Shown in pieces: positions 9,223 to 16,458 of a stretch of DNA of 64,000 nt. The notes beneath the pieces were generated by a model. That model did not search any database. It saw nothing but the letters and a program-made list of their open reading frames with translations, and had not been told where the DNA came from. Position numbers and translations under genes: made by a program. Each line of letters starts with the position of its first letter. Positions within the stretch are counted from its first letter, which is position 1. The stretch is from assembly GCA_963825575.1 (NCBI GenBank), contig CAWGUB010000002.1, positions 1 through 64,000 on the forward strand. Direction: 5' to 3'. This DNA is from JAFDBW01 sp963825575. Its GTDB lineage: Bacteria; Desulfobacterota; Desulfuromonadia; Desulfuromonadales; BM103.

Positions 9223-10317
9223 TTAAGTCAGTGTTCGTGAGATGTTGTCAGGGGAAGCAACCAAGTGTCCGTCTAGATCGAAAACGTACAGTTTGGCCGA
9301 ATCAACATAAACCTGAATTTGCTCATCCATTCGATAGTTATGAACCCCCTGCTGCTGGACCGTCCAAACGTCCCCATTGTGAGTAACATGGACAAAGGTT
9401 TCCGAGCCGCTGATCTCAGCGAGGTTAATGCTTGTCTGAAATTCGATGTCCGTAGCGTTGTTTGGTTGCAATTGCATATGATTGGCACGCATGCCGAATT
9501 GGTAGTTGCCGGGCGTTAATCCATTGAGATGCCGCTGCAGTGGTACTTGCCGGGCATCACCCAGGCGAAGGTTGGTCGCATCAATGCTCCCGGCAACGAA
9601 ATTCATGGCCGGATCACTAAACGCCTGGGCGATCCGGGTCGTCTGCGGGTGCTGATACACATCAACAGTCGGGCCGAACTGCTCTAGTCGCCCCTCGTAG
9701 AGCACGGCGGTATTACCACCCAGCGCCAAGGCTTCGGGTGGCTCCGTGGTGGCGTAGACGACGATCGAATCCCGCCGCTTGAATATTTCGTGCATTTCGG
9801 CGCGTAATTCTTCGCGGAGCTTGTAATCAAGATTTACCAGCGGCTCATCCAGCAGCAACAACTCGGCATCCTTGATCAGCGCGCGGGCAATGGCAGTGCG
9901 TTGCTGTTGCCCGCCCGATAGTTCTGCTGGCATCCGGTCCAGCAGATTTTCAATCCGTAGCATCTCGGCAACTTCGCGCACCTTGCGATCAATTTCGGCT
10001 TCAGCAACCTTTGCCAGACGCAAGGGCGAGGCAATGTTTTTATAAACGGTCATCGAGGGATAATTAATGAACTGCTGATAAACCATGGCGACGTCACGTT
10101 TGCGCACCGATACGCCGGTCAGATCCTGACCATTCATAAGGATTCGCCCTCTTGTCGGCTTGTCGAGTCCAGCCATCAACCGCATCAATGTCGTTTTCCC
10201 CGACAGGGTTCGACCGAGCAGAATGTTGAAAGTCCCCGGCTCGAGTTCAAGCGAAATATCATCGATATGACAATCGTTCGCGACCAACTTTGTGACGTTT
10301 TCAATAACCATTGCCAT
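9223..10317 (-). CDS. glpS: Glycerol ABC transporter ATPase GlpS (no switch histidine)
   Basis: ABC ATPase of 364 aa, first gene of the importer after the repressor. Walker A is GRTLSGKTT, the signature is a full LSGGQQQR and Walker B is LLLLDEP. At the H-loop, where YVTHDQ is expected, the sequence reads YATTEP, so the catalytic switch His is replaced by Thr. The TOBE-like C-terminal domain (about 285-360) is present. It should form a heterodimer with GlpT. The start ATG lies 17 bp past the glpR stop, so the gene is part of the same transcript. Confidence 0.88.
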   Translation of the reverse strand: MAMVIENVTKLVANDCHIDDISLELEPGTFNILLGRTLSGKTTLMRLMAGLDKPTRGRILMNGQDLTGVSVRKRDVAMVYQQFINYPSMTVYKNIASPLRLAKVAEAEIDRKVREVAEMLRIENLLDRMPAELSGGQQQRTAIARALIKDAELLLLDEPLVNLDYKLREELRAEMHEIFKRRDSIVVYATTEPPEALALGGNTAVLYEGRLEQFGPTVDVYQHPQTTRIAQAFSDPAMNFVAGSIDATNLRLGDARQVPLQRHLNGLTPGNYQFGMRANHMQLQPNNATDIEFQTSINLAEISGSETFVHVTHNGDVWTVQQQGVHNYRMDEQIQVYVDSAKLYVFDLDGHLVASPDNISRTLT

Positions 10318-10334
10318 GAAGCAACATCCCTCGC

Positions 10335-11129
10335 TTAGGTTGACTCTGCTGGGCGTTTAGTTTTGCGAATATCGGCATCAGCAGTATATAGGACCACGTT
10401 GTTTTCGTTCAGAATTTCCATGATATGCGGTGGTGGTAAATGGTCCGTAAAGAGTGCATCAACCTGATTGATATTGCCTAGCCTGACCATCGCACAGCGC
10501 TCGAATTTGCTATGATCCGCAACCAGAAATACCTGTCGAGAGTTTTCGATAATAGCCTGGGTTACTCGAACTTCATGATAATCAAAGTCGAGCAGAGTTC
10601 CATCCTCGTCAATGCTGGAGATACCGATGATGCCGAAATCAACCTTGAACTGGCGGAGAAAATCGATGGTGGCTTCGCCGGTAATGCCGCCATCACGAGG
10701 TCTGACCGCGCCGCCCGCTATAATGATTTCAAAGCTGGGATTGCTGCGCAGGATCACCGCAACATTCAAGTTGTTGGTAATAATCCGCAAACCGGTATGA
10801 TTTTGTAATGCTTTTGCCACTTCTTCGGTCGTGGTGCCGATGTTGATAAAGATCGATGCCTTATCGGGGATTTGCTTTGCAGTCATCTCGGCGATCCAGC
10901 GTTTCTCTTCCAGATTCATGACTTGACGGGTAGTGTATTCGACATTTTCAACGCTGGAGATGAGCCCGGCTCCGCCATGATAGCGGGTGAGCAATTGTTG
11001 ATCGCAGAGGGTGTTGATGTCGCGGCGGATCGTTTGTGGCGTTACATTAAAATTCTGTGCCAGAGTTTCGATAGCAACGAAACCCTGCTGTTGAACAAGA
11101 ACCAGAATTTCCTGTTGTCGCTGATTCAT
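10335..11129 (-). CDS. glpR: DeoR-family transcriptional regulator GlpR
   Basis: 264-aa DeoR-type repressor. The N-terminal winged helix-turn-helix (residues 1-57) contains the family recognition helix VTPQTIRRDINTL. The C-terminal sugar-phosphate-binding domain has the INIGTTTEEVAKAL loop (about 96-109). In this family the inducer is usually glycerol 3-phosphate. As the first gene of the importer operon, divergent from glpK, it would control both directions and itself. An inverted repeat in the 197-bp intergenic region is a plausible operator. Confidence 0.9.
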   Translation of the reverse strand: MNQRQQEILVLVQQQGFVAIETLAQNFNVTPQTIRRDINTLCDQQLLTRYHGGAGLISSVENVEYTTRQVMNLEEKRWIAEMTAKQIPDKASIFINIGTTTEEVAKALQNHTGLRIITNNLNVAVILRSNPSFEIIIAGGAVRPRDGGITGEATIDFLRQFKVDFGIIGISSIDEDGTLLDFDYHEVRVTQAIIENSRQVFLVADHSKFERCAMVRLGNINQVDALFTDHLPPPHIMEILNENNVVLYTADADIRKTKRPAEST

Positions 11130-11187
11130 CTTGTATCCAGAATTGCCAGGAGTGATAACTATGTTTTATTGTAGATTGGGTTTAAGT

Positions 11188-11215
11188 TTTATATCAGAAA
11201 TTGTTCGTTTGGCAA
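11188..11215 (-). promoter_or_regulatory. Predicted sigma-70 promoter of glpR-glpSTPQUV-glpD
   Basis: On the minus strand TTGCCA (11215-11210) is followed after 16 bp by TATAAA (11193-11188). It lies about 60 bp upstream of the glpR ATG. A GlpR-like half-site (11200-11207) falls within the spacer, so binding there would block RNA polymerase. Confidence 0.5.
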
Positions 11216-11250
11216 GGCAAGACTCCATTATTTATTCGATTCCGAACAAT
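11200..11250. promoter_or_regulatory. Inverted repeat, candidate GlpR operator
   Basis: ATTGTTCG (11200-11207) and its perfect reverse complement CGAACAAT (11243-11250) lie between the divergent promoters of glpR and glpK. The TTCG core is common in GlpR sites of other bacteria. One copy is in the glpR spacer and the other ends 7 bp before the glpK -35. Assignment to GlpR is an inference from position and symmetry. Confidence 0.45.
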
Positions 11251-11257
11251 CAGGGCC

Positions 11258-11285
11258 TTGACAATTTTCGGTATTGAGCGATTAT
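11258..11285 (+). promoter_or_regulatory. Predicted sigma-70 promoter of glpK
   Basis: A consensus -35 TTGACA (11258-11263) is followed after 16 bp by GATTAT (11280-11285). The glpK ATG is about 40 bp further on and is preceded by AGGAGG. Confidence 0.45.
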
Positions 11286-11326
11286 GAACTTTAAAAAATC
11301 AAACATGAGTCTACAGGAGGCCTTTT

Positions 11327-12814
11327 ATGGGTGGACGTCATATCCTTGCGATTGATCAGGGGACAACCAGCTCTCGGGCGATGATTTTTGATGAGAGTGG
11401 ACAATCTGTTGGGCAAGCGCAACAGGAATTCAGACAAATCTATCCACAGGATGGTTGGGTCGAACATGACCCGGAGGAAATCTGGCAATCTGTGCTCGCG
11501 GTCTGTCGGCAGCTTCTACAGCAGGCGGACGCGACAGGAATCGAGGTCGCCGGCATTGGCATTACCAACCAGCGCGAAACGACTCTGGTCTGGGATCGTC
11601 TGACCGGTAAACCCCTTTACAACGCCATCGTATGGCAGGACCGGCGAACCGCCGACCATTGTGCCGAGCTGAAAGCCCTCGGCAACGAAGAGCAGGTCGC
11701 CGAACGAACCGGCCTGCTGCTTGACCCTTACTTTTCGGCAACCAAGATAGGTTGGATCCTCGACAACGTGGACGGCGCGCGAGCCAGGGCGGAAAAGGGG
11801 GAACTGGCGTTCGGCACGGTCGACAGTTTTCTGCTCTGGAGGTTAACGGGTGGGAAGTCGCATGCCACCGACGCCACCAATGCGTCGCGGACCATGCTGT
11901 TCAATATCCATTCGCAGGAATGGGATAAATCTTTGTTGGATTTGTTCCAAATCCCGGAGGCCCTGTTGCCCGAGGTGAAAGATTGTATTGCCGATTTCGG
12001 CGTGACGGACGCCAGTCTGTTCGGGCGCACCATGCCGATCAGCGGAATGGCCGGTGACCAGCAGGCGGCAGCCATCGGCCAAGCCTGTCTTGAGCCGGGA
12101 ATGATCAAAAGCACTTATGGCACAGGCTGCTTTGCGTTGATGAACACCGGGGCGAAAGCTGTACGTTCCCAAAATCGCCTGCTGACAACTGTAGCCTACC
12201 GTGTTGACGGACAGACCAGCTATGCCATTGAAGGTTCCATTTTCGTCGCCGGAGCGGCTGTCCAGTGGCTTCGCGATGGACTGAAATTGATTGACTCCGT
12301 AAGCGAAATTGAAGGGTTGATGCAGGGGCTTAACTCAAATCGCGGTGTGTATCTGGTTCCCGCTTTTACCGGACTGGGGGCTCCGCATTGGGATCCCCAT
12401 GCCCGCGGAGCAATTTTTGGTCTGACCCGTGATACCGGGATTGCTGACATTGTCCGGGCAACGTTGGAATCCGTTGGCTACCAGACCTATGACCTGATGG
12501 AGGCCATGAAAAGGGATAGTGAAACCGCTTCGAAGACTTTGCGAGTCGATGGTGGCATGGTCGCCAATAACTGGTTCCTGCAGTTTCTGGCTGACCTGCT
12601 GGACGTTCCGGTTGAGCGCCCCATGGTGACAGAAACCACTGCTTTAGGGGCTGCCTACCTGGCAGGAATCCAGCTAGGGGTATTCGGTTCGCTGGCTGAC
12701 ATTGGTCAGCATTGGCAGCGAGACGCATTATTTACCCCCGGGCTTAAATCTGCAGAACGGCACGACCTGCTGCGTGGCTGGGAAAAAGCGGTGTCCAAGG
12801 TTCTGGTAGGGTAA
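11327..12814 (+). CDS. glpK: Glycerol kinase
   Basis: Phosphorylates glycerol to sn-glycerol 3-phosphate with ATP, trapping the imported sugar alcohol. 495 aa, the usual length. It has the FGGY-family N-terminal phosphate loop DQGTTSSRA (about 10-18), the conserved GITNQRETTLVWDR segment, WQDRRTA, SGMAGDQQAAAIGQ and a C-terminal GGMVANNWFLQFLADLL with GAAYLAG. AGGAGG precedes the ATG by 7 bp. It is divergent from glpR and followed 20 bp later by an SDR gene in the same direction. No glpF facilitator is present; the ABC system takes its place. Confidence 0.97.
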   Translation: MGGRHILAIDQGTTSSRAMIFDESGQSVGQAQQEFRQIYPQDGWVEHDPEEIWQSVLAVCRQLLQQADATGIEVAGIGITNQRETTLVWDRLTGKPLYNAIVWQDRRTADHCAELKALGNEEQVAERTGLLLDPYFSATKIGWILDNVDGARARAEKGELAFGTVDSFLLWRLTGGKSHATDATNASRTMLFNIHSQEWDKSLLDLFQIPEALLPEVKDCIADFGVTDASLFGRTMPISGMAGDQQAAAIGQACLEPGMIKSTYGTGCFALMNTGAKAVRSQNRLLTTVAYRVDGQTSYAIEGSIFVAGAAVQWLRDGLKLIDSVSEIEGLMQGLNSNRGVYLVPAFTGLGAPHWDPHARGAIFGLTRDTGIADIVRATLESVGYQTYDLMEAMKRDSETASKTLRVDGGMVANNWFLQFLADLLDVPVERPMVTETTALGAAYLAGIQLGVFGSLADIGQHWQRDALFTPGLKSAERHDLLRGWEKAVSKVLVG

Positions 12815-12834
12815 AAACCGACGCGAGAGGCGAC

Positions 12835-13626
12835 ATGCAAAAAAAACAGACGAATCTATTGAAGGACGACCTTTGCGGGAAGGTTGTTCTGGTGACCGGC
12901 GGCGGAAGCGGCATCGGTGCCGCTATCGCGGAAGCTTTTGGTCGCCACGGGGCCAAGGTTGGGATACATCACTATCGCAGCGATGGACAGGATGTCTCAG
13001 CGCTTGTTGAGAGAATTCGTGTGGCCGGCGGTGAAGCTGTTTCGATTCATGCGGATTTCAGTACAAGCCTGGCCGTTGCTGGCACAATCGAACAGGTGGT
13101 TGCACACTTCGGCAGGCTGGATATTCTTCTCAATAACGCAGGCAGCATGGTTGCTAGGCGTCACCTTGAAGCATTGGATGATGATTTCATCACCCAGGTA
13201 TTCGACCTCAATGCCCGCTCGGTCGTCACCGCCTGTCGTACGGCTCTCCCGCACTTTATAAATCAGGGGGGGGGGTGTATAATCAATGTCAGTTCGATTT
13301 CCGCCCTGACCGGTGGCAGCCCCGGATCTTCGGTCTACAGCGCCTCCAAGGCCTTTGTCAGTACCCTGACCCGCTCCTTGGCCCGGGAATTGGCTGATCG
13401 GCATATCCGGGTCAATGCAATTTCCCCGGGCACCATCGATACGGCCTTCCATGCACAATTTTCCAGCCGGGAAAAGCTGGAAAATACCCGGGCCGGCATC
13501 CCGATGCTGAGACTTGGCGAAGCGATTGATTGCGCGGGAACCGCCCTCTACCTGGCTTGTGACAATTTAAGCGGTTATGTGACTGGCCAGGTGATCGAGA
13601 TCAACGGTGGACAATTGATGGTTTGA
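12835..13626 (+). CDS. SDR-family NAD(P)-dependent oxidoreductase
   Basis: Classical short-chain dehydrogenase (263 aa). The cofactor motif VTGGGSGIG is near residues 20-28, NNAG near 99-102, the catalytic Ser is in NVSSISA and the YSASK motif supplies Tyr and Lys. The substrate is unknown. It lies 20 bp downstream of glpK with its own GAGAGG site, so it is likely in the same operon and may act on a polyol or related alcohol. A run of ten G residues (13266-13275) encodes the QGGGC segment, which is a potential slippage site. Confidence 0.88.
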   Translation: MQKKQTNLLKDDLCGKVVLVTGGGSGIGAAIAEAFGRHGAKVGIHHYRSDGQDVSALVERIRVAGGEAVSIHADFSTSLAVAGTIEQVVAHFGRLDILLNNAGSMVARRHLEALDDDFITQVFDLNARSVVTACRTALPHFINQGGGCIINVSSISALTGGSPGSSVYSASKAFVSTLTRSLARELADRHIRVNAISPGTIDTAFHAQFSSREKLENTRAGIPMLRLGEAIDCAGTALYLACDNLSGYVTGQVIEINGGQLMV

Positions 13627-13810
13627 AGAGGTTTCTCTCTGTCAGGCCGGATGCCTGGCCTCTGAGGATTCCGCAAATTCTCCCGATTAGGTCCACCAAG
13701 CAATGCCTCAGCATAGACCAGAAGGCCTGCACTTACGAGTGCTTAACGAGGCGTGTTCTCTACCTCTTCTCTCTCTCAGGCGACTTGCTGCGCACCTGTC
13801 GCAATGGCAG

Positions 13811-14015
13811 CTATTTGTCCATGCGCGGCACCTTAACAATCCCGGACTCCGTCACCCGTGTAGCCATTGTGCCTATCCTCTGCCGGGGCGTAGCCGGTCT
13901 CCGCGCTGTTCGTAATCACCACATTCCTGTCAATGATCGTCCTGTGGATCTTGACATGGCGGACGATGGAGCGTTTTAACGTGCTACTGCAGGTGCTGCA
14001 ACCGGCGCATACTGC
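13811..14015 (-). pseudogene. glgC (ADP-glucose pyrophosphorylase) C-terminal relic
   Basis: Part of the 425-bp gap after the SDR gene. The minus strand encodes LKRSIVRHVKIHRTIIDRNV, then GYAPAEDRHNGY, which resembles the left-handed beta-helix end of GlgC. One extra G near 13860 breaks the frame; after it the reading continues VTESGIVKVPRMDK and stop (13811-13813), a typical GlgC tail. The remaining 350 or so codons of glgC are absent: upstream there is only the DUF1328 gene. This is therefore a decayed fragment left by deletion or rearrangement. Nothing else gene-like was seen at 13627-13810 or 14016-14051. Confidence 0.6.
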
Positions 14016-14051
14016 ATGGAGCAGAAGGGAAGGGAAACGGCGTGGTGCAGT

Positions 14052-14249
14052 TTAAGCTTCGGCTTTTTGCAGAACGTTTTCAATGACTGCTACCAGGAAG
14101 AGGCCCAGGTAGATATAAAAAAGACCCTTGGCAACTCCTGCAGCGACCTCAGACACTGTCGTCAAACTGATCAGTGCAGCGATGAAAGCATTCAGAAAGA
14201 GGATAATATCCCACCTGATTTTTTTCTCCGTACGGGTGCTTGTGTTCAT
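14052..14249 (-). CDS. DUF1328-like small membrane protein
   Basis: A 65-aa protein with a charged N-terminus (MNTSTRTEKK) followed by two hydrophobic segments, IILFLNAFIAALISL and AAGVAKGLFYIYLGLFLVAV. The AAGVAK...LF...LFLV arrangement matches the DUF1328/YtjA family of small inner-membrane proteins, often linked to general stress. An AGAGAG sequence lies upstream of the ATG. The 335-bp region between it and efpL is AT-rich and should hold both divergent promoters; no clear -35/-10 pair or riboswitch was recognised. Confidence 0.6.
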   Translation of the reverse strand: MNTSTRTEKKIRWDIILFLNAFIAALISLTTVSEVAAGVAKGLFYIYLGLFLVAVIENVLQKAEA

Positions 14250-14584
14250 CTTTAATACTCTCTTGTTGGATGTGCTCTTGAATGTTCGGTCGAGAGAATT
14301 TAACTCTTACTGGAATAGTAAGTATTATGCGTGCCATTTTGTAACTTACTGTTTTTGAGACAATAATTTTCTATACTTCTGTCAAAATTTTTTAACGATT
14401 TTTTTCAGTGAGATCGTCGCAAATCCTTTGTTTTGGCGTAAAATCGTCAATGGCTCTCCAGCAGGACTTTAAGGCTGGGTGAATGGGTGAGGCAAATCCA
14501 ACTTCATCGCTGACAGGACTTGTGCTACATTCGCATTTCCAAAGAATGCGGTGATAGCCCCTGATCGACTGCAAGGAGAAATGT
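14250..14584. other. Non-coding region between DUF1328 gene and efpL
   Basis: AT-rich, with no open frame of coding character. A small hairpin (CGCATT/AATGCG, 14534-14553) lies about 30 bp before the efpL ATG and could affect translation. Both neighbouring genes are transcribed outward from here. Confidence 0.4.
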
Positions 14585-15145
14585 ATGACATCCAACGATC
14601 TGAAGCGCGGCCAGGTCATTCTGCTTGAAACAGCACCCTGCCTGATCCTTGATGTGTCCAGCCAGTCACCTTCTGCGCGTGGCGGCAGCACACTGATCAA
14701 GACCAAGTACCGCAACCTTCTGACCAGCCAGGTTCTGGAAAAAGCGTTCAAGGCCGGTGAGCGTGTCGATGCCGCCGATTTTGAGAAACGCAAGGGCCAG
14801 TTCCTCTATGCCGACGGCGACAACGGTATATTTATGGATCTGGAAAGTTACGAACAGTATGAGTTGGGTGACGAGATGTACGGGCCGGTGAAAGGCTTCC
14901 TGCTCGACGGCGCCGAAGTTGTCCTGGGGATTTTCGAAAGTCAAGTTGTCTCAGTCGAGCCGCCAATGACAGTTGAACTCCTCGTAACGGAAACCGCCCC
15001 GGCAATCAAGAACGCCACCGCCCAGGCCCAGACCAAGGAAGCAACCCTCGAAACCGGGTTGAAGATCCAGGTTCCAGCCTATCTCGAGTCTGATGAGAAG
15101 GTTAAGGTTGACACCCGGGAAGGGCGGTTCGTTTCCAGGGCTTAG
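14585..15145 (+). CDS. efpL: Elongation factor P-like protein EfpL (YeiP)
   Basis: 186-aa EF-P paralogue with the same three-barrel layout (about 1-64, 68-128, 130-186). In the loop that touches the tRNA acceptor end it has SPSARGGST instead of KPGKGQ. That matches the SPTARGAAT-type loop reported for EfpL/YeiP, in which an Arg replaces the modified Lys; here it is about residue 33. EfpL is reported to relieve stalling on a set of motifs overlapping with those of EF-P. A CAAGGAG site precedes the ATG, and a strong terminator follows. It is a single-gene unit, distinct from efp at 1773. Confidence 0.88.
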   Translation: MTSNDLKRGQVILLETAPCLILDVSSQSPSARGGSTLIKTKYRNLLTSQVLEKAFKAGERVDAADFEKRKGQFLYADGDNGIFMDLESYEQYELGDEMYGPVKGFLLDGAEVVLGIFESQVVSVEPPMTVELLVTETAPAIKNATAQAQTKEATLETGLKIQVPAYLESDEKVKVDTREGRFVSRA

Positions 15146-15212
15146 GCATCGAAGATGCGAGGCGTGAACTATTGCAAAGGACGGCTCAGAAGAGCTGTCC
15201 CAGATTGTTGAC

Positions 15213-15243
15213 GAACCCCGCATGTGTGCGGGGTTCTTTTTAT
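15213..15243 (+). terminator. Rho-independent terminator of efpL
   Basis: Stem GAACCCCGC/GCGGGGTTC with a 6-nt loop, followed by TTTTTA. It lies 67 bp past the efpL stop. Confidence 0.92.
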
Positions 15244-15281
15244 TCACCTGGCAGGTGGAGTTTTTCTGAAGCTCAGGGTAG

Positions 15282-15869
15282 CAGATGGTTAATCTGTTGC
15301 CCTTTATCTTTTTCTTTAAATTAAAAGCAAAACCGGCGGGTCGCGTCCCGCCCGACGCCATACTTTTGTCCGGCAACAAAAGTATGCAAAAATGCCTTCT
15401 CCTTGCGGAGGGCATCTCCTTTGCCGGATTTCCGAGAAATCCAGTATCGCTGGAGCTTAATAAGCCGGCCCGTTACAGGGGGGTCTCCCTTTCGGTGTGA
15501 TTTACAAGGGAAAAGCGTCAAAACAAAATTACACATGCAATTCTTCACAAAAGGAGAGGCTCTCAAGAGCCTCGGATCCTGCGGGGGAAGTGTAGACTCT
15601 TGATCGGTTAGAACGCCATGAATTGATGCTGCCGCCTTGACGAGTCAGACATGCCCAGCGCAGCGCAGGCCCTTTTCTGCTTACTCTTTTGGGCCAGCAA
15701 AAGAGTAAGGCGCAGTCGGGGGGCGCAACCCCCGGGTTCTATGTTTTTTTTGCTTCCTTTATTTGTCGCTACAAAGAAAATGAAGTTGCTGTCGGGTAAC
15801 CCCGATGGTTATGCTTTTGTCTTTGAATTCCAGAATACAATAGAAAAGGGCAACAGATTAACCATCTGT
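15282..15869. repeat. Composite palindromic repeat, copy 1
   Basis: Non-coding mosaic built from modules that recur in this window at 25278-25772. Module A (15282-15330, plus) starts with CAGATGGTTAATCTGTTGCC; a second A in inverted orientation closes the element at 15811-15869. Module B (15323-15413) has a GC hairpin (GGCGGG/CCCGCC) and an 11-bp AT-rich hairpin CATACTTTTGT/ACAAAAGTATG. Module D (15459-15487) carries GCCGGCCCGTTACAGGGG. Module C (15653-15742, inverted) has TTACTCTTTTG/CAAAAGAGTAA and CGGGGG/CCCCCG hairpins. Short open frames through it lack coding features. No transposase is present, so it behaves like a non-autonomous or structural repeat of unknown function. Confidence 0.75.
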
Positions 15870-15911
15870 TGTCTTCTCTATCATAAAGTCTGGCTGAACT
15901 TTGTCAGCAGC

Positions 15912-15943
15912 TTGGGACGGCACTGAAAGGCCGTCCTTTTTTA
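15912..15943 (+). terminator. Orphan rho-independent terminator
   Basis: GGACGG/CCGTCC stem with a 10-nt loop and six T residues. No protein gene lies directly upstream on this strand; only the composite repeat does. It could end an unannotated small RNA or stop read-through from efpL. Confidence 0.6.
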
Positions 15944-15974
15944 TCATTTCTCACCTCCCGCCAGGCGGTTCCCA

Positions 15975-16164
15975 CTTTTTGCAAATCTGCAAAAAGATCC
16001 CATTCCCCTCTCGCACTTGTGCAAAACCGTGTTTTAGGCTCACGCATATTCAACTCCAAGTCGTGTAACTACTCGTTTAATTACGTATCTTCCCTGACCC
16101 TGGGCTGTTCCTTACTGCCTGTCCACCCGGAAAGCTGTCAAAGGTTTTTGCATTTATGCAAATA
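15975..16164 (+). promoter_or_regulatory. Enhancer sites (TTTTGC-N6-GCAAAA) upstream of the OFA transporter
   Basis: Three inverted repeats of one type: CTTTTTGC-N6-GCAAAAAG at 15975-15996 (perfect), a weaker CTCGC-N6-GCAAAA near 16010-16026, and TTTTTGC-N6-GCAAATA at 16145-16164. The last is centred exactly 120 bp from the -12 GC of the sigma-54 promoter. The same motif occurs before the acetate-permease-like gene at 27421-27469, next to an NtrC-type regulator, the likely binder. Confidence 0.65.
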
Positions 16165-16260
16165 GAACAATTTGCGACGGCATCTTTCTGCTCCCAGTCA
16201 AGTTGTGCAAGTGCACGAAATTATTGTTTAAAAAATGTTTTTTCGAAGTGGCAATTGGTT

Positions 16261-16276
16261 GGTACGTGAGTTGCCA
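16261..16276 (+). promoter_or_regulatory. Sigma-54 promoter of the OFA transporter
   Basis: TGGTACG-TGAG-TTGCC matches the -24/-12 consensus with the required GG-N10-GC spacing (GG at 16262-16263, GC at 16274-16275). Transcription would start near 16287, leaving a leader of about 170 nt. Confidence 0.8.
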
Positions 16277-16458
16277 ATAGTATCTGCCGTGATCGGACAA
16301 AAGAGTAAAGGCAGACAATGATTGAATCGAGCCCTGGACATCGCAGAAGCAAGCCGGCCATAGGCCCTATCAAAGTGCGCTGGCCACTGTCGTACCGGGT
16401 TCAACAGTTAAACCAATACGGAATGGATAACTCATACATGATGACCAAGGAGGCAGAC

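Noticed and set aside
15285..15926. Short frames in the composite repeats (also near 25182-25430)
   Set aside because: They run through hairpin modules and differ between the two copies, so they are not conserved as proteins.
16204..16220. Fourth enhancer-like site GTGC-AAGT-GCAC before the OFA gene
   Set aside because: The half-sites and 4-bp centre differ from TTTTGC-N6-GCAAAA; counted as chance or a different factor.
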